This document shows positions 1 to 12,256 of a stretch of 64,000 bases of DNA, one piece after another. Source of the stretch: Sciurus carolinensis (lineage: Eukaryota; Chordata; Mammalia; Rodentia; Sciuridae). Both the position numbers and the translations under genes were made by a program. Numbering within the stretch: the first letter of the stretch is position 1; each line of letters opens with the position of its first letter. The notes beneath the pieces were generated by a model. That model had not been told where the DNA came from. It saw only the letters and a list, made by a program, of their open reading frames with translations, and searched no databases. Location of the stretch: positions 15,782,001 through 15,846,000 of the forward strand of contig NC_062226.1 of the NCBI RefSeq assembly GCF_902686445.1, read 5' to 3'.

Positions 1-89
1 ACTTGAAAGTGATTTGAGTTATGACAGGTAGCAACTCCAATGCATAAACACTCTTCATTCTTCTCCTCTTCTCTTTAAATTTGTTCCTG

Positions 90-470
90 AGAGAAGAGTG
101 TGTGTGTAGATGTGTTTAAAGTGGATGTGTTTGTGCAAGTGTCCTTTCACATATAGTGATATTTGTATGTGCACGTGCTGTCACTGATCAGTGTCTATGT
201 GCATGTATACATCTATATGTGCAGCAAATGCACTTATTTATACGTGCATGTTTTTTGTTGGTGTGCATCTAAAAGCAAATTTGAATATGTGTATTTATAA
301 GCACTCACACTAGTTTGTAAATATTTTGCATACTTACACGCCTGTGGCCTAAATTAAACTAAATGGAAAGGTACTTTTGTGCCTAGGTACTCACAGATGT
401 GTGTTTACACATATGAATGGGTGTATGTTTGTGTCTATAACTAGGTGCCTATGCATATGTAGTTAGATTC
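90..470. repeat. Degenerate TG-rich low-complexity stretch
   Basis: Alternating purine/pyrimidine DNA dominated by tgtg, gtat and catatg words, for example around 95-120, 155-215 and 395-450. No run is long enough to be a clean microsatellite, so this looks like an old, decayed (TG)n or (TGTA)n tract. No gene signal is seen in it. Confidence 0.55.
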
Positions 471-1640
471 ACATTCTAAAGCACACCTATCCTTGCTATT
501 TCCTCTCCTCCCCAAAGACAAAATAAACAAAACTCCACTTTTCTTGGATGTGCTGGACAGCTCCTGATGATTTGGACAGTCATTATGAACCATGGAGTTC
601 TCTCCTCTGCCAGGTCAGTATTACCTGTCACTTCCTCGGGCAGGATAAAGTCACCCAACTGGACTGTATCCTAATTATCTGGCAAGCGAAGGAGGTGTGG
701 CAGATACCACTGATGGACCTAGTAACCCCTCTCTCTGCAGCAGCACAGAGACTCGGTTGGCTCCCAAGAAACCACTCTGGGGATCTCTTTTGAATGACAC
801 ACGGTCTGGCTTAACATGGTACTGATTGAAATGTTGGTGCGGCAGACGCTGTCAGTGCCAGACAGTCCCAGAACACCTATATTCCATCCTTTGCCTACCT
901 AGATGAGTGTGAGCGGCAGATCTGTGCTTGCTGTCAGTCAACCTGCCTGCTCTTGCTTGGCAGCCCTGCAGCACTGGTCAGTTATGACAGTGATGACTAG
1001 TAGGGGAGAAATAGGGTGATATTCCACTGGGCCTTTGGTTTCCTCCAGTGAGGAGAAGGCACACCCTCATGAAGTCTTGTGCCCTTACCCTAGGGAAAAA
1101 TTGTGGACACTCCTATCAGTAGAAGGAAGAGTGAGAGGTCAGACCCACCATGGTCCAGAGGACAAAGTGGAATTTCATGGTCCAGAATGTGGGGCCAGGG
1201 AGTTGGAAAACATAAAATCATGCTGGTTTGGCTTGTGGTGACCTAGGTTCAGACCTCATCCTATTACTAGAGGTTGAAAGTCCTCATGTATGTCACTTTG
1301 GAACACTCTTGGGAGAGGTTTGGATTTCCGCTAAATAATGACAAAGTAGGTAGAGCCCAGGCTGATATAAAGAGAGGACCATTGCTTCAGTTCTTGGGAG
1401 GAAATGTGGTCCAATAGGCAGAATATGTTGGTGTTTTGCTTTGCCAACTACAGAAGTCACAGTTTAAGATCAACCAAATCCTGTTTAAAAGATCTAAGTC
1501 CAGCCCTTTCCTGCTTTCAAGGTACTTATACTACTTTTCATTGATTAATTCCACATCAATATTTCTACTTACTGAATAACAAAGATTTTGAAGAGTAATG
1601 TCATCCATCTCTCTTCGCCAAACAGCTCTAGCAACCACAT
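471..1640. other. Stretch without recognisable features
   Basis: I see no repeat family, convincing exon or RNA gene here. Short open frames on both strands resemble no known protein. A slightly GC-richer patch at about 840-980 has no CpG clustering. Confidence 0.5.
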
Positions 1641-2435
1641 GTAACTCTTTACCTACTCCAAACCAAGAGTCACCTATTGCCTCCTTAGTTCTGAGCCATC
1701 TTTAGCCAATCAACAAATACCTCTGACCTCACCTCCTAAATATTCACCTATGCCCACCTCCACTGCCACAACCAGAGTCCAGCCTGACAAACATCTTTGA
1801 CCTACGTTTTTAAATAAACCCCTAAATGGTATCTCTGACTCAACTTATGCCCCATTCACATCCATTCTCCAGACTGAACCTGAGTGACCATTTGAAAACC
1901 ACAGCTTTGGTTATGTTAGTCCTCCCTTGAGCCCTTCCAATTCATTAGCCTGGCCTCTGAGGACCTCCATGATCAGATCCATGTCCACAATCTCCCCTTC
2001 TCACAGTCTGCTCTCCTGGCACCTTCTAGTTTCTCACAGCTTCTTTCATAGTCTAGAGAAGGTCATGGCTCCTCTCCTCTCTCCACCTCCCATGCTCTAC
2101 TTCCACCTGAAGCACACAACTTTCTACTCTATCTGAATAACTTCTACACATCTTTTCGACTGAATCTGTTTCCTCTGAGAGAACTTTCTGTTTAATGAAA
2201 GATGAAATTCCCTTGCCAAATCATCCCATACCAAATTCTACTTCCATCTCATAAAACACATCCCAACATCTTAGAATCGATTTACTACTTGACAGTCAAC
2301 CTCATACAGAAGTCATGCTCTTTTAGGGCACAGACAGGTGTGAGAGAGTCACTTCTGTAACTCTATTACTTAGCACAGTGTGTAGCACATCAGAGATGCC
2401 CCATAAAAGTTTGCAAAGTAAATAAATAAATATCA
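1641..2435 (+). mobile_element. L2 LINE fragment, 3' part
   Basis: The order of words follows the L2 consensus 3' region: 'ccattctccagactgaacc', then a block matching 'gtgaccatttgaaaaccaca', then a CT-rich coding remnant to about 2100. The typical L2 terminus follows, with 'cttagcacagtgtgtagcac' near 2370 and an AATAAAT-rich end at 2420-2435. It is a non-LTR retrotransposon fossil with no intact reading frame. Confidence 0.65.
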
Positions 2436-2504
2436 ATTATTAACAGTTTAAATGTAATTACATTGTTAGTGTATGTGAAGGACCCATAAATACTATATAA
2501 AGTT

Positions 2505-2635
2505 TGACTGTGAGTTCCTAAGAGTTGGAATTTATTTCTTGTATTAGCATACTCCCCTTCACCTTGAGCAAAATGTTTAATATAGCATAGGTATTCATAA
2601 TATTTAATAAATTAATGCACTTTTAAAATCAAAAA
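2505..2635 (+). mobile_element. Second L2-like 3' terminus
   Basis: It again has the order of the L2 3' end: 'tgtgagttcctaagagttgg', a TTTCTTGTATT block, 'aaaatgtttaatatagcata', then a 'ttaataaattaatg' end. It lies 70 bp after the previous L2 end. It is therefore either a second element or a duplicated terminus. Confidence 0.45.
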
Positions 2636-2639
2636 TTAT

Positions 2640-5005
2640 TTCATATCAACTAATTCATGTATATTTATAATATGCTATTCTCCTGAACTTCTTTCCACCA
2701 AAATATCCCTAACCTTAAAGAAGGGAAAATATGTACATGTAGAAGATCCAGAGATGTAAGCCAGGATAATACACTGGAAGGGAGAAATCTTTTTTAAGTC
2801 TTAAGTTATATATCAAAATTCATGCATTATCTATTTATAGCACAGTGTGTCTGTGCTTATTTTAAGTAAAATAAAGTTTTTAATTACTTGCTGTGCAGAA
2901 TACTTGAGAAATAAATCTGTATCACACGTTTTGTCTGGTTTTGCACTTTCTGGCACATGGCCACCCACCATGGCCATGGTCAATATGCTTATTCTACTTT
3001 GAGAGTCAATGAAACCCTGATCAGAAGCCGTGGTGTTGCCAGGGGTATGTCTTGGGACTGGTGGCTTCCAAATATCAAAAACTCACTTGAGGGTGCAGTT
3101 TGGGGGATTTAACTGTAGAATTATGTAAACAGCAGTCTCCTATACACTAATCCAGGCATTAACACAGATAGAAATGACTATTCACTAGTATTGCACATCT
3201 ATTTAAGTTCACCTCTTGCTCCTCCTACAAATGCCCTCTCAGTGCTTTTGAATAACTCTTTCATCCAGTAGCTTCCTTTCTGCCTCTTTTGACCTGCCAC
3301 ATGTAATTGCACACACTGACAAATGCCCTTCCATTCTCTCTTGCACAGAACACAATGCGTTTGAGTTCTCTAGCATTATTCCTTTATCCTCACATACCCT
3401 CACTGTTGAATACCGTCTGCAAATTTAATTAGCCAGCAATTTATTCCCTTTGCCTCATCATTAGCTTAGTTGAATAACTTGATGAAAAGGGAAAAGAAGA
3501 AACATTCTCATATGCTGTCTACAGAATAGAGCACTTCAACCTTTTCTTATTTTATGTTTACTGTTCCAGCTTATTGTGAAGGAGGACCGAGGTAATGGCA
3601 AACCAAGCAAATCAGTAGTCAGAGATCAAAAATACAATGGAATACAATGGGAAATTACATCTTAGATTTAGAAGAAGAAAACCAAGGAGCTGAACTAGAA
3701 CAATAGCACTGTTTATGACACAAAGTTACTTAGTTTATTTCAGAATATTATTTTCCCCTCAAAACACTAGACAAAAAATTTTCAAGCTCTTTGGCCATTT
3801 TTTTTTTTTTTTTGTGGCATCTGCTTATCCTTCCTTGAAGAATTTGGATTTCTACTTTGATTGCTTGCAGCCTCAAAGGTCACATTTTTTCCACTAATTT
3901 TGGAATGTTTTTCTTCTTTGAATCAGCAAGGCATTAAGCTTGGTCAATCCTTCCAGCTGTGATTCTCTGGGAAATTTCTTCTGATCTTTGGGGAATAATC
4001 CAGTACATGGGATCACAAATAAGGCTACATTTTTCTTGTCTCCTTTTCAAATATTGCTCCAGATCATTTGACAGAACACATATGACCAGAGGACATACCA
4101 GCCACGGTCATATGCTTCCTCCTTTGACTCTCAGGCACTCAGAGAAAATAGCATCTGTCAAGAAATCCAGTGGAGTTTTGCTTTCAGTGTTCTCTCCTTC
4201 CTCTACTTACCTTGACCTTACAGTGTCATTTTAAAAGTATAAATGTTTGTCTGTGAATTATTGGAATGTTATGTCACTAATGCACACAGTGATTCCAAGC
4301 AGTGGGAAAGAAGTATATAATGTTGGAAGAAGCGAGATTTTATATCTAATTAACTGTGTGGTTTTTACTCAGTAGCTCCCTCTCTGGGCCTTGTTTCTTT
4401 ACTTACAGGAAATGGCATTATTCATATATTTCAACCAACTGAACCTTGAAGTAGGTAAGGATAAAAGGTGTAATTAACTGAATTTGGTATACAAAGAGCT
4501 TTCTACAATACACAGAGTTGAGGAACAAATTAGTGTTTTTTGAATAGAATCCATAAGGTCACTGCAAGTCTGATTTTGGAAAATGCATGTAGGTATTCTA
4601 TGAGTGTAAATTATGCATAATTATCATCATCACCATTATTATTAATTGCTACAATTTACCATTAACTGGGAGGATTCTAGAATGCCCAGAAAACATAAAT
4701 TGAGTAAACATTTCTAAAATATGTGCCAACTTTCTTGTTTTGCTGGTTGTTGCTGTTGGTAGTACAAAATGAATCTTTATTCCTAAACACGTGAAAAAGC
4801 TCAGGGTTGTTGTTTAAGAAATTCACAATTTTTGTTCAGAGTTACAGATGATTATTGCTGGTTCCAGAGTCATGGCCATACACCAACATTTCATTACCTC
4901 CCCCAAATCAGATGAGTGACATCACTAGAGGCAATTAGTATGCATGCAGATAATAAAAAAATTGAAGTCATAAGAGAAGAAATGTAACCCTTTGCTCTAT
5001 CAACA
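2640..5005. other. Largely unique AT-rich DNA
   Basis: I recognise no gene or repeat family. There is a 16-base T run at 3798-3813 and a short direct repeat of 'aatacaatgg' near 3635. A small ATT/ATC-rich patch at 4615-4660 may be a decayed simple repeat. Confidence 0.45.
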
Positions 5006-5640
5006 CTTATTCTACCTGATGTGGTAGGAGAGATTCTAAAATCTTCCTAAGAGTTCAATCCTGTGATGTTCACATCTTGTATAAACCCTTCCCTCAATCT
5101 ATGTGGGTGGGGCTTGTAATTATGATAAGTGACTCTTCTTATTAGATTATTGTAAATGGTGGAAGAGAGGGAATTTCCAGTAAAAGTCCCTCAGCAGCTG
5201 TCTGTAAACTAATCAAAGGTGATACTTCTCTGGGTGGGCCTACCCTAATCCCTTGAGTCCTTTAAGAGATGATCTAGAAGCCAGAGTCCAAGCAGTACAG
5301 ATACTTTCTTGCTGGACTTGAAGCAGTGAAGTGCTATGCTGTGGAGATGTCCACATGGCAGGGAATGGTGGGCAGCCTCTCTGACCTGAGGACCTTAGTC
5401 CTACCATCACAAGCAACTGAATTCTACCAACAAGGAGAAAATAGAGAAAATGACCATGAATTTCAGATGAGATCACTGCACTGAATTCATTCTAGCCTGG
5501 TGGATCCTGAAGAGAAAATTACCTAACCCACACCCAGACACCTAACTGACAAAATTCGCAAATTAATAAATGTATGTGTAGTTCCAAGCTAAATGTGTGT
5601 TGATTTGTTGCACAGCAGAAGAAAACTCATATGCCTTGGA
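5006..5640 (+). mobile_element. Ancient MaLR (MLT1-like) solo LTR
   Basis: In plus order it shows the landmarks of old MLT1-type LTRs: 'gggtgggcctaccctaatc' at about 5230, a 'gaggaccttagtcctacc' to 'caactgaattctaccaac' block at 5390-5430, and a terminus near 5560-5635 resembling the MaLR end (AATAAAT, then 'gatttgttgcacagcag', then 'gaaaactcat'). No internal retroviral sequence is attached. The subfamily is uncertain. Confidence 0.55.
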
Positions 5641-5770
5641 TAATGAATTGGAACTGGCCCAAAGCAAAATAGACTTTTTCTTTCTATTCCTAGATTTCAT
5701 TTTTTCCAAATATCCTGATATGTGCTAAATTTTAACTTTCCATCACCCCTCTTTCTTCCCTTTCCCTATC

Positions 5771-6185
5771 AACTTTACTACCTATCACTCATCTCTTGAT
5801 TAGCAGTCTTTACAGTAGCACAGCACCCAAAGCTAGAAACCTCAGGGTCATCCTCTCTTTCTTCCTCTTATTCTCCACATTGGGTCAATTGCCATCCCAT
5901 CTAAGAGACTTCCCTTAGCTCTGACACCCCACCTGCACTTCTCCTCTATACATCTGAACAATTTCTTTGACTTTCACGTACACCCGTCACTTCTATGGGG
6001 CCCATTTTCCTTCATTGCCTTGAGAGTCGTCTTCTTAAGAGAAGGCTGCTCTGTTCATTCTCCTGCTAAGCATGCCTGAGGGCTCTTCCATTCCCCTCCT
6101 GTGTTCTTCACAATCTGAGTCCAGCCTTCTTCTCTCCTTTCCCAGCACGCCCTTTCTGTTTCCTTCGCACTTAACTTTCCATGAA
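5771..6185 (+). mobile_element. L2 LINE fragment, ORF2 3' region
   Basis: 'aaacctcagggtcatcctct' followed by CT-rich sequence matches the L2 segment that lies upstream of the 3' end found at 1641-2435. The L2 terminus is missing; the fragment stops where the next LTR begins. Confidence 0.5.
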
Positions 6186-6221
6186 TGCAAAGATTGTATT
6201 CTGCTCACCCCCACCTCACAA

Positions 6222-6660
6222 AAGGGATGGTACATTAAAGTCCATACCCAATGTGGAAATAAGTCTACTAGCTACAATCTAGTTAAGACAAGGTCATTAG
6301 CTTGGACCCTGATGTACCTAACGCTGTAGGACTGGTCTCATTACACAAACGGGGAAGTGTGGCACAGACACACACAGAGAAGGAAGTCATGAGGATGGAG
6401 ATGCACAGGGAGGAGATGACCAAGTGAGAAAAGAGGCAGAGGTTGAGGTGTGCTGCCACAGGTTAGGAGCACTTGGGGCTCTCCAAAGCTGGAAGAGGAA
6501 AGGAGGGATCTTATCCAAGACATTTAGGTGTGAGCGCAGCCTGTGCACATGCCCCGCTTCTGGCTTTGTAGCATACAGAGCTATGACACAATGCATTTCT
6601 ATTGATTGAAGCCATTGGTTAGGGTGCTTTGTTAAGGCAACCCTAGGAAAACGACATAAG
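6222..6660 (+). mobile_element. MLT1-type MaLR solo LTR
   Basis: Good order of MLT1 landmarks: 'aagacaaggtcattagcttg', 'tgtggcacagacacacacag', 'gaggatggagatgcacaggg', a degenerate central part, and the 3' end 'ggtgctttgttaaggcaacc' then 'ctaggaaaacgaca'. This corresponds to the family's 'tactttgttacggcagccc' end. The 5' end is truncated. Confidence 0.6.
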
Positions 6661-6834
6661 GGCTAGACCTCTCCTTTCCAATGATGCTTGACTTCAAACA
6701 AACTATTCTCTTTTTCCAAATAGAAATTCCTCAACACATGTTTTGAGACCCAGATTTCAGAGGTAATCTCCTAGAGGAATCTCACACCAAGTTTGTCCTC
6801 ACTTTCTGATTTTTTCACCAAATTTTAAAAATGT

Positions 6835-7240
6835 CTCCTTTATTTCATTACAGTTGCACATGATAGTGGGGTTTGGTTGACATAATCATGAATGCATGGA
6901 TTATAATTTGCTCCATGTCAGTCCTCAGTGCTTCCTCTTGTCCTCCCTTTACCCTCTCCCCATTCCCTTCCTCCTCTCCTGGTGTTTCTTCTATTTATTT
7001 ATTGTTCTTTTAGTTGGTGCTTTCTAGATACACATAAAGGTGAAATTTTCTGTGGTGTATTCACATATGTACATAGCACAATGTGAACAGTATGATTTCA
7101 CCATTCCTGCCTTTTCCTGTCCTTTTCTCCTCCCCTCTTCCTCCATCCTCTATTCCACTGATGGCCCCTGGGTTTTCATGGGATTCCCCACCCACTATTC
7201 TCTTATTTTCCTCCAGCTTCCACATCGCAGGGTTGCATAG
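6835..7240 (-). mobile_element. Lineage L1 3' UTR fragment
   Basis: On the plus strand it starts 'tttatttcattacagttgca' and continues through a CT-rich block typical of the reverse complement of rodent L1 3' UTRs. It includes 'tacacataaaggtgaaattt' and 'ttcacatatgtacatagcac'. It is a 5'-truncated insertion containing only the UTR, with no coding part. Confidence 0.6.
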
Positions 7241-7364
7241 CAGAAATCACAGTTACTGAGTTGTGTTATTCTTGGCAGTCTCCTTCATTAGATGAGAAAC
7301 CTGCCAAGGGCAAGGCTGCTGTCAACTAGTTTTACAATGCATATGTAATTTGGAAAAATTTTCC

Positions 7365-7785
7365 TTCAGAGTCTCATGTATTAGGAGCTTGGTCCTCAAT
7401 GTAACTGCATTGAGAGGTGGTTGCAGGTTTCAGAGGAAGGGCTTCATGAGAGTGGTGAGGTCGTGGGGCATGCCCCCAAAAGGGATTAATGCCTCACTCA
7501 CAGGAGGGGGTTAGGTTTCGAAAAGATTGGATTGGCTGCACAGCAGCTGGTTGTTATAAACTGAGGTCACTCCCTGTGTCTGGTTTGTTCTGTGTGTGCT
7601 GCTTGCCACTGCTGCACATTTTCCTGTTGTGGGACACAATCTGCCTTCATCAGAGGCTAATGGATGTGCTTCCCAATCTTAGGCTTTTAGCATCGGAAAC
7701 CTGGAACTAAATAGACCTTTTTATTAATAAACCCATGCACCATCAGATATTTTATTACAGCATCACAAAATGGTCTGACAATATA
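7365..7785 (+). mobile_element. MaLR LTR (MT/MLT-like)
   Basis: 'ggagcttggtcctcaatgta', then 'tgcattgagaggtggttgca', 'aagggattaatgcctcactc' and 'ttattaataaacccatgcac' follow the usual order of MaLR LTRs (gene-name line, gag-less LTR, polyadenylation region). The end 'cagatattttattacagcat' matches the family's 'ggtattttgttatagca' terminus. It is a solo LTR. Confidence 0.6.
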
Positions 7786-8504
7786 TGCATGTCGACTAAA
7801 GAAAAGCAAACAAACAAAATTTTTGCCAGTCTTATGTGTCTAGCGCGACCTAAATTTGGTAATAGAATATTCGATTTTATGTTCAATTTGTCCTTTAGAA
7901 ACCTGTAAGGCAAGATTACTATTCTCAATTCATAGATGTGGTTCAATAAATCTTAGCCCATGTACCACTTTTGCTCCGACAAAATTAACAAGACTGAGAG
8001 TCCAGAGGCTAGTAGCCAAGTCTCACCCAGATTTCACTGTACCATATCACTTTGAGAACTGAGAAATTTTTTTTGATGATGGCGTGGCTGATCAGCTGAT
8101 GGAAGTTATAATGGGAATTTAAAAAATAAAAATTATTTAAAAAGACTTGAGATGAAATATGTGAAATAATCCATGTGAGTAAGTCCTGAATTTATCACCA
8201 TTTCACTGACATGGTGAATGAATTATATATACAGCATTATAATGATGTAATATCTCACAGTCCTCGATGACTTGCTGAATTGAATGATCTGGCTGGATGC
8301 AGTTTATGGGGTAAAAAAGGACAAAAATGAACCTAGTCATTTGGCATGCTGGTCAGGGTTTCCATCAACCACAATTGCAGTAATACAATTGTCTAAGTTC
8401 AGTGTGTTATAAGGACCATACATTCACTAGGACAATGAAGAAATACTTAAGAGGAAAGAAACCCATCTCTTAGAGCATAGGTATTTATTTTCTTTGTTAT
8501 CAAT
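7786..8504. other. No clear feature; possible decayed MIR3-like piece
   Basis: A patch at about 7890-8060 ('attctcaattcatagatgtg', later 'aagtctcacccagatttcac') weakly resembles the MIR3-type 'cattttacagatgaggaaac' SINE, but is too diverged to call firmly. I recognise nothing in the remainder. Confidence 0.3.
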
Positions 8505-8640
8505 TTATTTCTTTTTTCCCAATCTCTTTGCCTCTCTCTTTTTTTCTACATCTCTTTCTTTCTCTCTCTTTCTCCCAATTTCTCTGTGTTGCCTTTTCTC
8601 TCTGTACTTCTGTCTCTGTCTCTCTATGTTTTACTCTTTA
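8505..8640 (+). repeat. Pyrimidine-rich (CT) tract
   Basis: About 130 bases, almost all C and T on the plus strand, with repeated tctctctttc and ctctgtctc words. It is low-complexity DNA. Open frames over it are composition artefacts. Confidence 0.75.
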
Positions 8641-10150
8641 CAAATCACTCAATCCAAATGGGTCCAATTTCTCTCCTTGAAGATTGGTGATCAGGGGACC
8701 ATAAACATGAGAGAAATGCACTGTCAGTGTGCTGACATGGAGAAATTTGATCTACTCCCTTCCCACGGACATTAGATGTGGTTGACAAAGAGCCTTCTTT
8801 TCTTATATGAAAGACTTCAAGCCAAAAGGAGCTGAGGTGGAAGAATGAATCTGAACAGAGCTTGTCCAACCTCAGCTTTCTGAGTGTAAACCAGGTATGC
8901 AGCAGACATTTAACAAATGCCGTGTGCATGCAGGTTTTCCTGTTAAGATATGCCCTGCTCCGTGAAGAATGGAGATTCACTGTTGTGCTGGAGAAGACCA
9001 CTTCAGAAATAAACTTCATCATGACCAGTGAGGAATCATTATCAAAGAAATAACAATTATGACAGTTCAGAGCAAAACATACAACAAAAATAATAGCAGT
9101 TACTATGCACCTACCATTTATCAGTCTTTTGCATAAAATTAACTTTTTTAGTAGCAAACCTGAAGTGAGGGCAAATTCTCTTCCTCTAAGGTACCAGATT
9201 CTTACATTGAGTGCACCAGTCTTCTCCTTACACTTATATATGACACTAGAGCTATATTGACACAGGTTTTATTGTCATTTCTACTACCTTTCTGGTGAGA
9301 AAGAGAAGTCTTCACATCTGGAAGAGAAAAGGGGTTAATTATTAGTATTCTGCAGTTGCTGATGCTGATGCACTAAATAGAGACAGTTTGTCCCTAGAGA
9401 GCTTATGAATTTCCAATAGGTGCTGAATAGGCGGGGCCAGTTGGTCAGTGTCTGGAGAGCAATTGCAGCAGGTTCAACCGAGGGAGAGCAGTGGTGTGTG
9501 GCAGTCAGATTAGGCTGGATCAGGATGCAGTAACTGATGACCCCAAACATTCAGTGGTTTGCGATAACAAACTTTATTTTTTCAAAACTTTGTACATGAT
9601 TTCTCTTCCATATCAGACCATGGATGATAAAACTCCCATGAGATAGAACATTGTTAACAGCTGCAGAAAATAGAAAAAGATGCACAATTGCATTTCAAAT
9701 TTTAATGCTTCTGCTTGGAATTGATACTTGTCACTCCTGCTGATAATTTATTTGCCAAAGCAAGACAATAATCATCCCTAACTTTAAGAAAAGGAGGAAG
9801 GATGGGCCTTTAGTATGCTTAAAGGAGTATTTCATCAGCATTGCTAGTGAGTTCTACTAATGTCTATGGTGACTGAGACATAAGGTTATTAACGGAAGGA
9901 GGCCAGTGAGAGCTCTGTAGTTGAGGTCTCTAATTTACCTACCACTGTTCTGTTGTGCCCATCCTAATAAGATTTGCATCAGCACAACTCCAACAAAACT
10001 TTTCTTGTCAATCCTCCAGATACTTCAATGTTGCTAAATGCAGTAACTCAGCTTAGGTTACCTATGAACATTGTATGATAAAGTCTACATCTCCCACTTG
10101 CATATTGACCTGAATTCCAGGTGAACAACCACATCTGACTTTTTTTCCCT
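8641..10150. other. Mostly unique DNA
   Basis: The longest non-LINE frame (minus strand, 8645-9157, 170 codons) resembles no family I know and shows no coding bias, so I treat it as chance. 'agttactatgcacctaccat' at about 9098-9120 resembles the conserved start of a MIR3/L2-type repeat. No gene is called. Confidence 0.4.
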
Positions 10151-10154
10151 ACAT

Positions 10155-11530
10155 TGGCTCTGGCTGTTTCTTATCTGTCTCTTTTGTAAGTACTTCCTTA
10201 TCTTTTGGTTCTCTTACTCTCCATAGCAATATCAATAGATTTGCCCTCCACTCTATCTAAACTCACTCCCTTGGTGGTGGCCTCCAGTGTTCTAGTTTTA
10301 GTCTCCATCTGTAAGCTGGTCATTCTGAAATGTGCATTAATATCCATGTTCTTTCTCCTGAAATCAAGTTTTCTTTTGTCACCTATATAAGAGCTTTCTT
10401 TTGTCAAATATATGAGAGATATTTGTTATCTCTTATAGATCATATGTAAAATAAAATGTCTAATGTTCAGGCAGAAGTATGATTCTTATTCACTCTTTCC
10501 AGCAAAGTTTGTTTTCTTAATCCATAAAATATATTCAGGTTGTGGTCTGTGGCATCCACTGGCACTGACCTGTCTGGGCCACCACATTTGTATTGTTGAA
10601 ATGTCATCTTAATCAGTCTTGATACTTTTATCATTGATTGAACCACTTCTAGACTATTCTATAGTTAAAGTGCAATTACACTGTGACCCTGAAGTCCCAC
10701 ACAATCTGGCTTCCAAATTATCTCCCTGACATTGTTTCTTACTCATCTTCTTTCAACCCAACTTCAATCACACCGTCCTTTGACTATTCAAGACTAAAGT
10801 GTGAAAAAACGTGGAGAGGAACCACCATTTGACCTAGTTTTCCCACTCCTCAGCATATATCCAAAGGAGTTAAAATCAGCCTACTGTAGTGATGCAGCTC
10901 AATTCACAAGAGCTAGGCGCCTAGGCTAGGAACCAAACTAGGCACCCTTCAACAGATGCGTGGATCAAGAAAATGTGGTATTTATACACAATGAACTACT
11001 ACTCAGTGATAAAGAAGAATGGATTTATGGCATTTGCCCTTAAGTGAATGGAACTGGAGACTATCATGCTAAGTGAAATAAGCCAATCCCTCAAAACCAA
11101 AGGTCAAATGTTCTCTCTGAGATGCAGATGATGACACAAAATAAGTAGCAGGAGGGAGGAGTGGCGTTTCACTGGATAGGATAGCTGGGAAATGGGGGCT
11201 GGGAGGGGGGAAGGGAGTGGGAAGGACAGTGAAATGAATTGGACATTACTGTGTTCATATATGAATACATGATCAGTGTGACTGCACATCATGTACAACC
11301 ACAAGAATGGGAAGCTGTATTCCATATTTGTATGATATGTCAAAATGCCTTCTACTGTCATATATGACTAAAAAGAACAACTAATAAGAAGACTAAAACC
11401 CATAAGCCTTTAGCCCTCCTCCTCTTGGACTGCCCTCTCCTTCAGGCATGCAGGGCTCTGCTGTCCACTTCTCAAGTGCTCCTGTAGGAGCTCTGGATGT
11501 GCCCTTCACCTATGTCCACTCCTTCTAAAG
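10155..11530 (+). mobile_element. L2 LINE, interrupted by an L1
   Basis: The L2 coding-region words are in order: 'actcactcccttggtggtgg' at 10260, then the 'atccatgttctttctcctga' region, then 'cacacaatctggcttccaaa' at about 10700 and 'tcaatcacaccgtcctttga' at 10765. The L2 text resumes directly after the L1 at 11398 ('gccctctccttcaggcatgc'). A matching L2 3' end follows at 11870-12075. Confidence 0.6.
10799..11388 (+). mobile_element. Lineage L1 3' end inserted in L2, with 9-bp TSD
   Basis: It contains the last part of ORF2 (words encoding the 'tatttatacacaatgaacta' and 'atgctaagtgaaataagcca' region) and the L1 3' UTR down to 'tctactgtcatatatgacta'. It ends in a degenerate A-rich tail. The direct repeat 'aagactaaa' flanks it at 10790-10798 and 11389-11397, so both ends are fixed. 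It is 5'-truncated. Confidence 0.8.
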
Positions 11531-11869
11531 GTTTATGGGGAGAGTTTGATCAGTGAGTCCAATGTTACAGTTTGATAAGAAGAATCAATTCAGATTCTAT
11601 GGGTATAATAGGGTAAACGATTCAAAACAGAGAAATGCATATCTCAAGGTAAGAAGAGAGGGTATTGAATGTGGTCATCATCAGAAATAATGAGTGTAAC
11701 ATGAAGGATATGTCAAGGACCCCTGGGTAATCACTCAGTGTACAAGTGAATCAAAGCATCATGATATCTCATAAATATATATACTTATTATGTAGCAATC
11801 AAAAAACATTAGTATTAATTGAAACATTTAAACCTTCTTTTCTGACAAAATAATCTTTTCATTTTGTTT

Positions 11870-12075
11870 GCTTCTCTAGAACTTATTTCCTTTAAAGTAC
11901 TATGTCATTTACTTATTTTTTACTGCTAGTGTTTCTCACAAGAATTTAAGATTCTTGTGCATTTTGTGTACCTCTGATATTTATAAAAATGAGTGAAACT
12001 AAGTCCACTATCAATAAATGTTTTTAAATTGTTTGATTGATGTATGAGGAATGAATGAATGAACAAATAAGTTAA
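11870..12075 (+). mobile_element. L2 3' terminus
   Basis: The stretch ends 'ccactatcaataaatg' then 'gaatgaatgaatgaac', the hallmark L2 end. It is probably the terminus of the L2 at 10155-11530, since order and strand agree. I see nothing in the roughly 340 bases between them. Confidence 0.5.
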
Positions 12076-12213
12076 TTCAATGTGGTTTGACTCTTAACAA
12101 GAACAACTTGGGATTAAAGGACTAGTCTGCTCATGCACAGATAATGTTAAGAAACATCACTAAAAACCAATTTCTGTCTCACTATTCAAACAGCATATGC
12201 AATGATATTCCAA

Positions 12214-12256
12214 CTACTACTACTACTACTACTACTACTATTATTATTACTATTAT
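12214..12256 (+). repeat. (CTA)n / (TTA)n microsatellite
   Basis: About nine clean CTA units grade into TTA/TTAC units. This is a simple sequence repeat that is likely to vary in length between individuals. Confidence 0.9.

Noticed and set aside
8645..9157. Minus-strand open frame of 170 codons
   Set aside because: No domain, no coding-like composition and no resemblance to known families; partly overlaps unique AT-rich DNA, so a chance frame.
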